Origin: CAZCQG01 sp964500775 | Lineage (GTDB): Bacteria; Campylobacterota; Campylobacteria; Campylobacterales; CAZCQG01 | Length of the DNA stretch: 64,000 nt | Direction: 5' to 3' | Assembly: GCA_964500775.1 (NCBI GenBank) | Contig: CAZCQG010000006.1 | Location: 6,209-70,208, forward strand | Shown: positions 16,695 to 25,957 of the stretch, in pieces | Layout of the letters: each line of letters starts with the position of its first letter | How positions within the stretch are numbered: the first letter of the stretch is position 1 | Program-made: the position numbers and the translations under genes | Notes under the pieces: generated by a model | Database searches by the model: none | What the model saw: the letters and a program-made list of their open reading frames with translations, nothing else | Told to the model about the DNA's origin: nothing

Positions 16695-18251
16695 ATGGGA
16701 AGGTTGTTTTACAAAACTTCGATAGTATTTCTGTTCTTAATACTATTGGGTGGATGCGGTTCCGGAACAGCCACGGATAATACTATCGGTGTTTACAAAG
16801 GTCCGGTTTATGAAGGGATCGTGAAGGCTGACGACACCGAATGTACTTATGCGGATAGTCCCGGTATGTACAGTTGCTCAAATTCTCCGGATGACGGTAT
16901 TTTTTTATATCCCAATTTGGATGGCATAATATCTTACTGCATCACCGACAACTGCGACGATGGAGCTATTCAGCTAGATTTTCCGTCAAACAAACTTAAT
17001 ACCCCTTTTATGAAAGCACCCAAAGGCTCAAATAAAATCGATATGATAACGACTGCGATATACGACTTGTGGGAGTACTACGGCAAGGAAGCCGACATAA
17101 CAAGCATTGTAGAGTTGGTCGCAGAGATGACGGGAGCCGAGTTACCCTCAAACTATTTAACGAACAATCAAAATATTACCAACGACAAAGATATAGCGGT
17201 ACTCAACTATGCCGTCCAAGATGCGGTGGAGCAATTTATCTCTTTAAAAGAGAGCGGGAGCACCGATGAGAACGCAAAAACAACCTCAAAAGCTCTTTAT
17301 GAAACAAGATTAGCACAAAACGGAATAAGTAGCTCTAGTACTTTTGAAGATATAGAATCCAAACTTCTTTCTAAATTATCTACCGAAGAGAGTATCAGCT
17401 ATGAAGAAGTAGATTACACTCCGCCTACGGAAGTAGAAACCGAAGAAGTGACTCTTGCGGTAAACGCAACGGCAGATATTACCGTAAACAGTACATTGAG
17501 TAACGTAACGGCTACCAGTAGCGATACAAGTATAGCTACCGCCTCCGTAAATAGCAGTGTCGTTACAATTACGGCAGTCGCATCCGGCGATGCGGTAATT
17601 TATATCAAAAACGATGGCGCTACGATTATAGTGGTCAATGTTACCGTTACATCTTCAACCCAGGACGATGACGACGACAATACTTCAACGACCGTTGAAG
17701 AGACTACGGCAAGCGTCACTCAAGGCTCCACGACCGATGTTTCACTCGATGGAATCACGGGAACGATCACCGTTACTACGTCTTCAAGTGCTACGGTAAC
17801 CGTATCCGTCAGCTCCAACACGCTCACCCTATCCGGCATTTCCGTCGGTAGTGCGACCGTGGAAGTAAGTAGTGACGGCGTAGTAGTAAAAAGAATTGCC
17901 GTAACGGTACTTGCGCAAGGTATTACGGATGTTACAAACAGCTATTCCATAGATTATACGAGTGATGCGCCGCCGTCAACATACGAGCAAAATAATTATA
18001 AGATTTATCAAAACGGCTCGGCACTAGTAATAGACTTTAGCGACTATGCATTCGGCTTCCCGTCCGTAAAAGTTTCACAACTTTACGACGTTAAGTACGG
18101 CAACGCTTTAAATAACATAAACAACACCGCTACGATAAGCGGACTGACGGCTACGATTTCAACGGGTGCACTGTTGGATGAATTCTACTTATCATTTGCA
18201 TGTTATGCCGATAGTATAAGGTCGTCAAAAGCGATTATTAAAAAGAAGTAG
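16695..18251 (+). CDS. Lipoprotein with two Big2-like Ig repeats
   Basis: 518 residues. The N-terminal segment ends in the lipobox LLGGC, and a Cys-containing region follows to about residue 90. A helical segment lies near 100-240. Two Thr/Ser/Val-rich repeats resembling bacterial Ig-like group 2 domains span about 250-310 and 335-400 (TATSSDTSIATASV; TVTTSSSATVTVSV), joined by an Asp-rich linker (QDDDDDN). The C-terminal 100 residues are unplaced. It is probably cell-surface or periplasmic. It lies 10 bases upstream of the next gene and so appears to lead into the gsp operon. The GGGAG before the ATG fits a ribosome site. Confidence 0.75.
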   Translation: MGRLFYKTSIVFLFLILLGGCGSGTATDNTIGVYKGPVYEGIVKADDTECTYADSPGMYSCSNSPDDGIFLYPNLDGIISYCITDNCDDGAIQLDFPSNKLNTPFMKAPKGSNKIDMITTAIYDLWEYYGKEADITSIVELVAEMTGAELPSNYLTNNQNITNDKDIAVLNYAVQDAVEQFISLKESGSTDENAKTTSKALYETRLAQNGISSSSTFEDIESKLLSKLSTEESISYEEVDYTPPTEVETEEVTLAVNATADITVNSTLSNVTATSSDTSIATASVNSSVVTITAVASGDAVIYIKNDGATIIVVNVTVTSSTQDDDDDNTSTTVEETTASVTQGSTTDVSLDGITGTITVTTSSSATVTVSVSSNTLTLSGISVGSATVEVSSDGVVVKRIAVTVLAQGITDVTNSYSIDYTSDAPPSTYEQNNYKIYQNGSALVIDFSDYAFGFPSVKVSQLYDVKYGNALNNINNTATISGLTATISTGALLDEFYLSFACYADSIRSSKAIIKKK

Positions 18252-18261
18252 TTTTCTAAAT

Positions 18262-18957
18262 ATGGCAAATATTATTATTCTATTAATATCTTTGATACTC
18301 GGGGGAATAACGCTCTACTTCAGCATAGACGATTCTCCCGTCGCGTTTGAACCTATAAAAAAAGAGGTGCAAAAAAGCGGCGGTACTAAAAATGTAAGCA
18401 CTCCTAAAAATATTGACATCGAGTACAAATTACAGGGTAGCAATCTCGAAGAGGAGTTAGCCTCTTTACCTGAAGACATTGCAAACCAAAATAGAAAAGT
18501 GAGACTGTTTATCGAGCAAAATCAAATGTTCTCATCCTATGATCAAAATTATGACGAAGCTCGGTTTAATGATAAAAACGGCTCTTATGTGGTTAAAGTG
18601 ATGGTAAAGAATCCGAACGTAAAAACAACCTCTTTTAAAAAAGAGATTATGACAAACATTACTACTCCTGACGGAACGTCTATAAATGCAAAAATTGACC
18701 CCGAACTAATAGACACTAATGAAAATGTCTACTTGCTTGTAACCAATACGACCACAAAAAAAGAGCAGTTGGTAAACATTACTAAGCAGTTAAACGAACA
18801 GGTTAAAAATACCAACGGTAATGTCTTAAGTATCACATACAGCGATAACGACAGCGGCATCTCCGTCCCAAGTGATACACAAACAAAGTCTTTTACGATA
18901 AAACAGCCTCCTTCGATACCCGATGAGGTGCTAAAAAAATTAGGGATAACCGAATAA
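18262..18957 (+). CDS. Membrane-anchored protein of unknown function at the head of the gsp operon
   Basis: 231 residues with a short N-terminal membrane segment (NIIILLISLILGGITLYF) and the rest outside the cytoplasm: Asn/Thr/Lys-rich and without cysteines. I do not recognise a domain. Its position just before gspK, with the stop overlapping the gspK start region, suggests a role in the T2SS, perhaps as an inner-membrane accessory. GspC is present elsewhere in the operon, so it is not a substitute for it. A run of seven A residues near the 3' end (18933-18939) could allow -1 slippage into the gspK frame. Confidence 0.6.
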   Translation: MANIIILLISLILGGITLYFSIDDSPVAFEPIKKEVQKSGGTKNVSTPKNIDIEYKLQGSNLEEELASLPEDIANQNRKVRLFIEQNQMFSSYDQNYDEARFNDKNGSYVVKVMVKNPNVKTTSFKKEIMTNITTPDGTSINAKIDPELIDTNENVYLLVTNTTTKKEQLVNITKQLNEQVKNTNGNVLSITYSDNDSGISVPSDTQTKSFTIKQPPSIPDEVLKKLGITE

Positions 18958-19838
18958 AAAAAGGTATAGCGCTCCTTATCACGATATTTTTTGTGATTAC
19001 CCTTACGCTACTTATTGCCTACAATCAGCAGCTAGTAGGTTTTATGATAAAAGACACACAAGCGCTCCGTTCCGATATTCAGTTCTCCTATCTTCAGGAT
19101 GAGGTTAGAAAATTCATAGTCGAGAATCTCAAAGAGAGTAAAACCCCCAAAGAGCTCCACACGATATTGGGTTATTTTCCGCTATTTTTATCTGCCGAAA
19201 AAGAAGACATCGGCGTTCAAATAGATTGCAAATGCGCATCAAATAAAATAAACATAAATGCCATCGCCGAAACAAACGGGACTATTCATAAAAATTATTT
19301 TGATTTATTTGTCGCTATTTTCGACAAAAACAATATAAGCGACCCCGAATTTTTAGCAAATATGGTTGTAGATGCTATAGATTCCGATTATGTCGAAAAT
19401 GATTACGAGAGCGAAATATCATTAAAGAATCCATTGTTTCGACAGGGGAAAATAGTGGACGAAGGGGCTTTTTCGGAGATTCTATACGCTTATGCAAAAA
19501 CCAAAAACGATGAAGATGCCCTCAAAGTCGATTGGAATACCTATTTTTCCTACGGTATTTCCGATACGCTCGATTTTAATTGTATGGATCAAAAACTTAT
19601 CGATACGATTTTTTCCGATACGATGATCACGAAAGAGAGCGATGTCATCTACGAAAACGCGGATGAATTGTCTCTGCGGAGTGATGAGGATAAAGAGATT
19701 TTGAGCAGATTTAATATACACTTCTATGATTCCAAATTACTATGCAATGTTGCGGTCTCTAAAGACAAAACTATAAGTACCTATAGTTATCTCATCGATC
19801 TTAGCAAGAATAAGGCGGCCTTTTTTGAAAAAAATTAA
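18954..19838 (+). CDS. gspK: Minor pseudopilin GspK (apparent ATA start)
   Basis: 294 residues from the ATA at 18954. It has a prepilin-type leader KKG|IALLITIFFVITLTLLIAY that lacks Glu+5, as is usual for GspK, the pseudopilus tip subunit. The family core is seen as INKINA-type KININAIAETNG, VVDAIDSDY and GAFSEILYAYA. The frame opens only at 18927, and no ATG, GTG or TTG lies between there and GTG 18993, which falls inside the hydrophobic helix. ATA 18954 overlaps the previous stop (ATAA) and has AGGG 8 bases upstream. An ATT at 18939 or a frameshift from the previous gene are the alternatives. Confidence 0.78.
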   Translation: MKKGIALLITIFFVITLTLLIAYNQQLVGFMIKDTQALRSDIQFSYLQDEVRKFIVENLKESKTPKELHTILGYFPLFLSAEKEDIGVQIDCKCASNKININAIAETNGTIHKNYFDLFVAIFDKNNISDPEFLANMVVDAIDSDYVENDYESEISLKNPLFRQGKIVDEGAFSEILYAYAKTKNDEDALKVDWNTYFSYGISDTLDFNCMDQKLIDTIFSDTMITKESDVIYENADELSLRSDEDKEILSRFNIHFYDSKLLCNVAVSKDKTISTYSYLIDLSKNKAAFFEKN

Positions 19839-20793
19839 CCCGACAGGTTTTTTACGATTTTTTAGCCCGAAACGACCGAGGGCATTCGTTGATAAAAAAA
19901 GCAAACCTTTTCCGAAAGATTTCAATAAAAAAATAGATATTATCCTCTCCCCCTCCTTCTACTGGGCGAGGGTAGAAAAACTCCCCGTAAAATACGAATA
20001 TCAAGCCAAATCACTCCTTCCATCGCTTTTTGACGGTATCATCCCCGAGGGTGAGTACAACTACGAAGCGATAAAAAAAGCAAACGGCGAGTTTTTGGTA
20101 TTGGCGTACAATTCAAAAGAGATAATCCACACATTAGAAGAGCTTGGATTAAAACTTTCCAAAGTGCGGGATGTTTATTTCGCGCAAGAGTGCTTCGATG
20201 ATATGGATATTCCTTTGGAGATAGACGACAAAAATGCGCTCATCAAGCAAGGGGCTCTACTCACCATCATCCCAAAAGAGCTAGTAGAAAATACCGAATC
20301 TCTCAAAGAGCGGCTAAAGACTTTTTCGTTGCCTACCCATAAAATACGATTGAGTCGCTTTGATAAAGTGATAGACGAAAAAGGATTGAATAAGATACTG
20401 TATCTTCTACTCGGTTTTATCGCCCTGTATCTTGTGCAATTACTCATTTACAAACAAGAGTACAATGCACTTGACGAAAAGCAGCGCGAGGTCATCGCAA
20501 AATACAATCTTCCGCCAACTTCATTACAGCAAGATGCGATTATCAAAAATCTCTCCGTTATCGAAGATTCTCAAACGAATATCAGAAAGGTTCTCATAGC
20601 GCTCTTTGACGTTCGATTGAGTTCACAGGAGTATTTCAAAAAAATATCACTCAAAGGGGATAGAATCGAGTTTGAGATTTTTCTGCTCAATCCAAAAAAG
20701 GCAGAGCTTGTTAAAAGCGTTCTCCAAAAACGTATCGATTTTACGAGCATAGTGGTAGAAGAAAATAGCTTGAAAGCGGCAGCAAAAATATGA
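19825..20793 (+). CDS. gspL: T2SS inner-membrane protein GspL
   Basis: 322 residues: a cytoplasmic N-terminal region (about 1-185) in place of the actin-like domain, one membrane helix (ILYLLLGFIALYLVQLLIY, about 194-212) and a periplasmic ferredoxin-like tail. This is the GspL topology. GspL couples the GspE ATPase to the inner-membrane platform. Sequence conservation is low, and the call leans on order and topology. The start is TTG, overlapping gspK by 14 bases, with AAGG about 9 bases upstream. It overlaps gspM by 4 bases. Confidence 0.75.
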   Translation: MKKINPTGFLRFFSPKRPRAFVDKKSKPFPKDFNKKIDIILSPSFYWARVEKLPVKYEYQAKSLLPSLFDGIIPEGEYNYEAIKKANGEFLVLAYNSKEIIHTLEELGLKLSKVRDVYFAQECFDDMDIPLEIDDKNALIKQGALLTIIPKELVENTESLKERLKTFSLPTHKIRLSRFDKVIDEKGLNKILYLLLGFIALYLVQLLIYKQEYNALDEKQREVIAKYNLPPTSLQQDAIIKNLSVIEDSQTNIRKVLIALFDVRLSSQEYFKKISLKGDRIEFEIFLLNPKKAELVKSVLQKRIDFTSIVVEENSLKAAAKI

Positions 20794-21194
20794 TGAAAAT
20801 AAACCCTCTCTATATTTTGGTACTCATTACTTCCGTCATAGCGATGCTTGTGATACAAAATAATAAATACGCCGAAACGCTAAAAATAAGCAATAAAAAC
20901 ATAGAGATACTCGAAAAAAAAGGGCAAAAGCTCACGCAATTAAAAGAGGACTGGGGCAACAAAGACGCTTTGGCAAAAATCAAAAGAATCCTCAAAAACC
21001 AAAAACTGACCGAAGCTACTATCGATATGGTTGAAAGCGATAAAAAAATAACTCTTAGCTCCAAAGGGATTACTGCCGTAGAGCTTGATACATTGTCCTC
21101 ATCGATACTCAATGATACACTAGAGGTAAAAGCGTTTGAAGTGGAGCGCAAAACCCCTTTAATAAGTGCATTTTATATGGAGATAGCGAAATAA
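20790..21194 (+). CDS. gspM: T2SS inner-membrane protein GspM-like
   Basis: 134 residues with one N-terminal membrane helix (PLYILVLITSVIAMLVI), a coiled segment, and a small alpha/beta periplasmic domain. This matches GspM in size and layout, as does its position directly after gspL. GspM pairs with GspL in the inner-membrane assembly. Similarity is too weak to be certain from motifs alone. It overlaps gspL by 4 bases and the next gene by 1. Confidence 0.68.
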   Translation: MMKINPLYILVLITSVIAMLVIQNNKYAETLKISNKNIEILEKKGQKLTQLKEDWGNKDALAKIKRILKNQKLTEATIDMVESDKKITLSSKGITAVELDTLSSSILNDTLEVKAFEVERKTPLISAFYMEIAK

Positions 21195-21730
21195 TGGCAA
21201 AAAAATTACTCAAGGGTTTTCTCTTTTTTCTCGCGTTATTACTTCTCATAATCATCTTTTTACCGAAAAAAAATCTCTACTATATGCTCGAATCACAATT
21301 ACTACAAGAGAATAAAATTATCCTTTCGGATGAAACACTCAAAGATCAATACCTCTATCTCGATGTTTCAAATGCGACTTTGTATTATGAAGGGATAGAA
21401 GCGGGTCTAGTGGGCAATATCAAATTTGTCCCCTTAATTTTTGCAAATATCATCAATGTCGATAACGCAAGTTTTAGTAGCGAAATCAGCAATATCATCC
21501 CTAAAAAAGTTCAGAACCTAAGAATCTACCACACCATAATAGACCCGCTAAACATCAACATAACCGCAAAGGGGGATTTCGGTGAGATTTTCGGTTTTAT
21601 TAGTTTGGCTACGCAAGAGCTATTTTTAGAGCTTATTCCCAGTGAGAGTATGTACACGAAATATCGGGGAATCTTATTGAAATTTAAAAAGGTGGATAAC
21701 AAGTATGTCCTCAGTACAAAACTTCAATAA
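21194..21730 (+). CDS. T2SS protein GspN-like
   Basis: 178 residues with an N-terminal membrane helix (FLFFLALLLLIIIFL) and a periplasmic beta-rich domain. Short stretches such as LYLDVSNATLYYEGI and GFISLATQELFLELIPSE resemble GspN. GspN is optional in T2SSs, and its role is not well defined. It is shorter than the Proteobacterial form. It overlaps the gspC start by 26 bases. Confidence 0.62.
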   Translation: MAKKLLKGFLFFLALLLLIIIFLPKKNLYYMLESQLLQENKIILSDETLKDQYLYLDVSNATLYYEGIEAGLVGNIKFVPLIFANIINVDNASFSSEISNIIPKKVQNLRIYHTIIDPLNINITAKGDFGEIFGFISLATQELFLELIPSESMYTKYRGILLKFKKVDNKYVLSTKLQ

Positions 21731-22517
21731 AACCGCTTCGGTTATCCTCATACTCGCTCTTATCGCAAAGACTATCGCTATAGGTTTATTTTATTATCTC
21801 CCCAAAGACGGGATAGATTTTAATTTGCAAGAAAAAATAACCCTCCCCTACCACGGATATAGATTCTCAAAAGCACTCGGTCTAAACGAAGAAGCGGTGC
21901 AACAAGTCAATATTCAAAAGCCAAAAGAGATATATTCTATCGACGATATGGTGCTCAAAGCGGTATACGTAGAAGAGCAAGGGGGATTTATCTTCGTATC
22001 GCACAAATCTGAGCTCGACAAAACGGTGCTCCTGAATATCGGCGATGAATTTAAAGGGTATCTTTTGGAAAAAGTCCAACCCAAAGAGGCGATCTTCTCT
22101 ATGGGCGGCAGAGAGTATAAGCTTAGCCTCATACAAGAGAGCGAAGAGGCGCAAATAGAAGAATCTATCTCTATGGAAGAAAACGTAGCAGGTGATGACG
22201 CGGTGCGGGTTCTCCCTAAAAAAGGGGTGGAGTATTACACCAATAATCTCAAAGACATATGGAAAAACATCGCGATTAAAGAGTACCGCGAAGGGAACAA
22301 GATCGCAGGATTTGTCATCACTTCGATAAAAAAAGGATCTCTTTTTGACAAGTTAGGTCTTGAAGAAGGGGATGTCATCGTCGCCGTAAACAATAAGGAG
22401 ATCAAGAGTTTCGCGCAAGCATTCGGCGCATACCGAGACTTAAAAAGTGCTCCTGCCATCAAACTCACTATACTAAGGAACGGCATCAAAAAAGAGCTTG
22501 AATACGAAGTGATGTAG
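21705..22517 (+). CDS. gspC: T2SS inner-membrane protein GspC with PDZ domain
   Basis: 270 residues: one membrane helix (ASVILILALIAKTIAIGLFYYL), a homology-region domain (about 80-150; LKAVYVEEQGGFIFVSH ... YKLSLIQE) and a C-terminal PDZ domain (about 195-270; GFVITSIKKGSLFDKLGLEEGD). GspC links the inner-membrane platform to the periplasmic gate of the GspD secretin and may help select substrates. It lies after gspN rather than first in the operon as in many Gammaproteobacteria. A 64-base gap with a candidate sigma-54 promoter follows before gspD. Confidence 0.85.
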   Translation: MSSVQNFNKTASVILILALIAKTIAIGLFYYLPKDGIDFNLQEKITLPYHGYRFSKALGLNEEAVQQVNIQKPKEIYSIDDMVLKAVYVEEQGGFIFVSHKSELDKTVLLNIGDEFKGYLLEKVQPKEAIFSMGGREYKLSLIQESEEAQIEESISMEENVAGDDAVRVLPKKGVEYYTNNLKDIWKNIAIKEYREGNKIAGFVITSIKKGSLFDKLGLEEGDVIVAVNNKEIKSFAQAFGAYRDLKSAPAIKLTILRNGIKKELEYEVM

Positions 22518-22527
22518 AATTCCTTTA

Positions 22528-22546
22528 ACTGGAATGTATTTTGCTT
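22528..22546 (+). promoter_or_regulatory. Candidate sigma-54 promoter for gspD-E-I-J
   Basis: The sequence ACTGGAATGTATTTTGCTT has GG at 22531-22532 and GC at 22543-22544, exactly the GG-N10-GC spacing of RpoN promoters, with TGG and TTGC both matching the consensus. It fills the only sizeable gap (64 bases) inside the gsp operon. It would start transcription about 25 bases before the gspD ATG. Sigma-54 is known in Campylobacterota mainly for flagellar genes. Confidence 0.6.
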
Positions 22547-22581
22547 AATATGCCTTGAAAACCCATATTTCAAGGCTTTGA

Positions 22582-24438
22582 ATGAAGTATTTTAGACTGT
22601 TTCAAGCGATAATTTTAGCGCTACTTATTGCCCTTTCGCCCTTGAGCGGCGCGTATGATTATAAAAATTCAGGCTCTACGCCCGTCAAGATCGACTTCAA
22701 AGATCTAGAGATAAACGACTTCATAAAGCTGGTTTCAAAAATCCTCAATAAAAACGTATTGCTAAGCTATGATATTCCCGGTAAAGTGGAGTTTATCTCC
22801 AATGCACCTATTTACAAAGAAAACATATTAGAAATTCTCCTCTCCACGCTTGATTCCAAAGGATACACGCTAGTAGATAGCGGCACCTATTTCGAGGTGG
22901 TCAAAAGTAATGAAGCGACAAACTACAACCTTCCTATCGTGCGGAGCGCAAAACACGATTATAAACAAATGGTGAGCGAGACGATTACCGTGCGAGGCGA
23001 CACGGCAGAATCGGTCGCCGCCAAGATAAAACATCTCAACTCAAAATACGGAAAAATCATCACCGTAAAAGAGAGCAATAAACTCCTAGTTACCGATTTC
23101 CCGAAAAATATCGAATCGATAAAAGAGACGATCAGGGTCATAGAAAATCAGTACAAAAAAAGTATGAAGGTCGTCGAACTCTACAATACAAAAGTCGAAA
23201 ACGTCATCGAAAATATTATGAAGATCTCTAGGGGTCTCCTTGATAGTAGAATCGAAAGCGAAGCTTATGAACTGATTCCGAATAAAGAAAACAACTCTAT
23301 CGTCATGATCGGTACGGAAAAAAGTCTTGAAGTGCTTGATGAAATCATCGCACAGGTGGATGTCAAAAAAGAAGAGACCGAGATAGTAAGCGACAATACT
23401 ATCAAGATCGTAAATCTTCATAACTCGGATGCCGAAGAGGTTGCTAAAGTCGTCCAATCCGTCATTAGCGGAAGACAATACAAAGATCCTACGGAAAAAC
23501 CAAACATAAGCGCAGATAAAGAGCTCAACGCAATCGTCGTGATAGGAAGCAAAAGTAGCGTTTATGAGATAGAGCGCTTAATAGGTGAACTCGACGTAGA
23601 AAAACAACAAGTCTACATCAAAGCCCAAATAATCGAAATAAGCCAAAAAAGGACGAAAGACCTAGGTATCAAATACGGTTTGGAGGCCGGAACCGCTACT
23701 TCCAACGGTCTTTTTACTCTCGGTACGAATCTAGGAGGTTCGGCAATCGCATCTACCTTGGCAAATAGCTTTCTTAATTTTGATACGAGTGCATTGAAAT
23801 CAGCCTTTGCCCTTGGGGCATCTCTCAACTTTCTCAAAGTAAATAACGCGGCCGACATCGTGAGCGAACCGACGATTTTGTGTTTAGACAATAAAGAATC
23901 TTCCATCTTTGTGGGTGAAGTAACTTCTATCACCACGAGTACTACCTCGGGGACAAGTGCGACCGATTTAGCGAGAAATAGCTTCTCAAGGGAATCGGTA
24001 GGCTTATCACTCAAGGTAAAACCGAGAATCTCGCAGGATGGCAAGGTGATGATAGAAGCCCACACGAAACTTGAAGACTTTTCAGGAAGTGTCAGTGCGA
24101 GCGGTCAGCCCGATACGACAAATCGCGAGGTACAAACCGTAGCGATAGTAAAAAACGGTGAAAGCGTCATCATCGGCGGACTTATCAAAAATAAAGAGAC
24201 CGACGCGTCCCAAAATGTCCCTTTGCTCTCGGATGTTCCGGTGTTGGGGAATCTGTTTAAATACAATAATGACTATAAAGACAAAACAAACTTGGTGATA
24301 ATACTCACCCCCTATATCGTCGAAAAAAGCTCGAATCTCACCACTCTAATGGAGAAGCTCACAGAGTTAAACAAATTGCAAAAACAGTATAATGACCGCG
24401 TTTTAAGTGAACTAAACGAAAAGAGAAAAAAATTGTAA
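22582..24438 (+). CDS. gspD: T2SS outer-membrane secretin GspD
   Basis: 618 residues: signal peptide (ending LSPLSGA), N0 domain (VKIDFKDLEINDFIKLVSKILNKN), N1-N3 repeats and the C-terminal secretin domain. Secretin marks include VSEPTILCLDNKESSIFVGE, VQTVAIVKNGESVIIGGLI and VPLLSDVPVLGNLFK. It forms the outer-membrane channel through which folded proteins leave. No lipobox is present, and no pilotin was identified. The gene ends one base before gspE. A second, distinct secretin lies at 40690 in the MSHA-like locus. Confidence 0.93.
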   Translation: MKYFRLFQAIILALLIALSPLSGAYDYKNSGSTPVKIDFKDLEINDFIKLVSKILNKNVLLSYDIPGKVEFISNAPIYKENILEILLSTLDSKGYTLVDSGTYFEVVKSNEATNYNLPIVRSAKHDYKQMVSETITVRGDTAESVAAKIKHLNSKYGKIITVKESNKLLVTDFPKNIESIKETIRVIENQYKKSMKVVELYNTKVENVIENIMKISRGLLDSRIESEAYELIPNKENNSIVMIGTEKSLEVLDEIIAQVDVKKEETEIVSDNTIKIVNLHNSDAEEVAKVVQSVISGRQYKDPTEKPNISADKELNAIVVIGSKSSVYEIERLIGELDVEKQQVYIKAQIIEISQKRTKDLGIKYGLEAGTATSNGLFTLGTNLGGSAIASTLANSFLNFDTSALKSAFALGASLNFLKVNNAADIVSEPTILCLDNKESSIFVGEVTSITTSTTSGTSATDLARNSFSRESVGLSLKVKPRISQDGKVMIEAHTKLEDFSGSVSASGQPDTTNREVQTVAIVKNGESVIIGGLIKNKETDASQNVPLLSDVPVLGNLFKYNNDYKDKTNLVIILTPYIVEKSSNLTTLMEKLTELNKLQKQYNDRVLSELNEKRKKL

Positions 24439-24439
24439 T

Positions 24440-25957
24440 ATGTTAAAAATCGAGAGTATCCACGACGTAAGTTTAGAACCCGTAGAGATAGAGGGGATCG
24501 ACTTAAATATCGCCCTCAAAAACTATGTTCTTTTTACAAAGTTCGAGGGGAAAACCATCGTTGCCCTCTCCGAAGAATACCTCACGCAAAGCTTGGATTA
24601 TATTTCCAAACAAAATTTCAACTACAAAATAAAATTTCTTGATGAAGAATCTTTTGAGCGTCTCTACAATAAATTTCTAGAGATTCGCACCGATAGAGAG
24701 ATAGAAAACTTTGAGAGCACCCCTGAAGAGAGCGTAGACGAAGACCTCTCGCTTACCGAATTTTTGCGCAATAGTGCAGATATTTTAACAAGCGAAGAAT
24801 CAGCACCCATCATAAAATTCGTAAACTCGTTATTCTATCAAGCGATCAAAAAAAGGGCGAGCGACATCCACGTAGAGATGCACGAACACAAAGGGGAGGT
24901 GCGATTCCGAGTGGACGGCGTACTTATCAAACACGTCGATCTCGACCTCAAAATCACCGCCCTCATTATCTCTAGGATAAAGGTCATCTCCAACCTCGAC
25001 ATCAGCGAAAAGAGAGTCCCCCAAGACGGCAGGACGCAGGTAAAGATCGCAGGGAAAAAACTTGACATCAGGGTCTCTGACCTCCCGACGTATTACGGAG
25101 AGCGGATTGTTATGAGGATTTTGATGCAGAGTGAGGACATCCCGCATCTCGAAGAACTAGGCTTTAAAAGCGCGATGACTAAAGAGTTTGAAAACTTGCT
25201 CAAATATAGCCACGGCATCATCCTAGTCACCGGTCCTACGGGGAGCGGGAAATCAACCACGCTCCACTCGTTTCTCCAAAAGCTCTCCACGCCCGACAAA
25301 AACATCATTACCGTCGAAGATCCCGTGGAGTACAAAGCCGATAATATCAATCAGATTCAAGTCAACGCCAAAGTAGGGTTAACCTTTGCCGCGGGTTTGC
25401 GCTCTATTCTTCGTCAAGACCCGGACGTCATTATGGTGGGGGAGATCAGGGATGCCGAAACGGCAAAAATAGCTACGCAAGCTGCGCTGACCGGACACTT
25501 GGTCCTCTCTACGCTCCACACCAATAATGCCACATCGACTATCGCAAGACTCGTGGATATGGGAGTAGAGCCGTATTTGCTCTCTTCCGTTCTAATAGGG
25601 GCTTTGGCACAGCGACTGGTGCGTAAACTTTGTCCCCACTGCAAAGAAGAGGACAAGGTCGCCGAAAATTATGCACAAGAGTTTAACCTCCCTCAAGGTG
25701 CAAAAATCTACAATGCAAAAGGGTGTAGACAATGCAACTATACCGGATACAACGGCAGAGTCGCTGTAGGGGAGTTGTTTTTGATGAATGATGCGATAAA
25801 AAAAGCAATCAAAGATACCACCAACGACCAAATCATCAGGGAATACGCCAAGAAAAAAGGGCTCAAGACCCTCTCCGATCAGCTCAAAGAGGAGTTGCTA
25901 GCAGGCAACACTTCATTAGAAGAGGCGATCAGAGTCGGTTTAAAAGATGATGCGTAA
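24440..25957 (+). CDS. gspE: T2SS assembly ATPase GspE
   Basis: 505 residues with the PilB/GspE layout: N-terminal domain, then the ATPase with Walker A GPTGSGKS (265-272), aspartate box, Walker B region (RQDPDVIMVGEIRDAETA) and the His box (LVLSTLHTNNA). A zinc-binding four-cysteine motif (CPHC ... CRQC) lies near 400-430, as expected for GspE and PilB. It powers pseudopilus assembly from the cytoplasm through GspL and GspF. It overlaps gspI by 11 bases. Confidence 0.94.
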   Translation: MLKIESIHDVSLEPVEIEGIDLNIALKNYVLFTKFEGKTIVALSEEYLTQSLDYISKQNFNYKIKFLDEESFERLYNKFLEIRTDREIENFESTPEESVDEDLSLTEFLRNSADILTSEESAPIIKFVNSLFYQAIKKRASDIHVEMHEHKGEVRFRVDGVLIKHVDLDLKITALIISRIKVISNLDISEKRVPQDGRTQVKIAGKKLDIRVSDLPTYYGERIVMRILMQSEDIPHLEELGFKSAMTKEFENLLKYSHGIILVTGPTGSGKSTTLHSFLQKLSTPDKNIITVEDPVEYKADNINQIQVNAKVGLTFAAGLRSILRQDPDVIMVGEIRDAETAKIATQAALTGHLVLSTLHTNNATSTIARLVDMGVEPYLLSSVLIGALAQRLVRKLCPHCKEEDKVAENYAQEFNLPQGAKIYNAKGCRQCNYTGYNGRVAVGELFLMNDAIKKAIKDTTNDQIIREYAKKKGLKTLSDQLKEELLAGNTSLEEAIRVGLKDDA

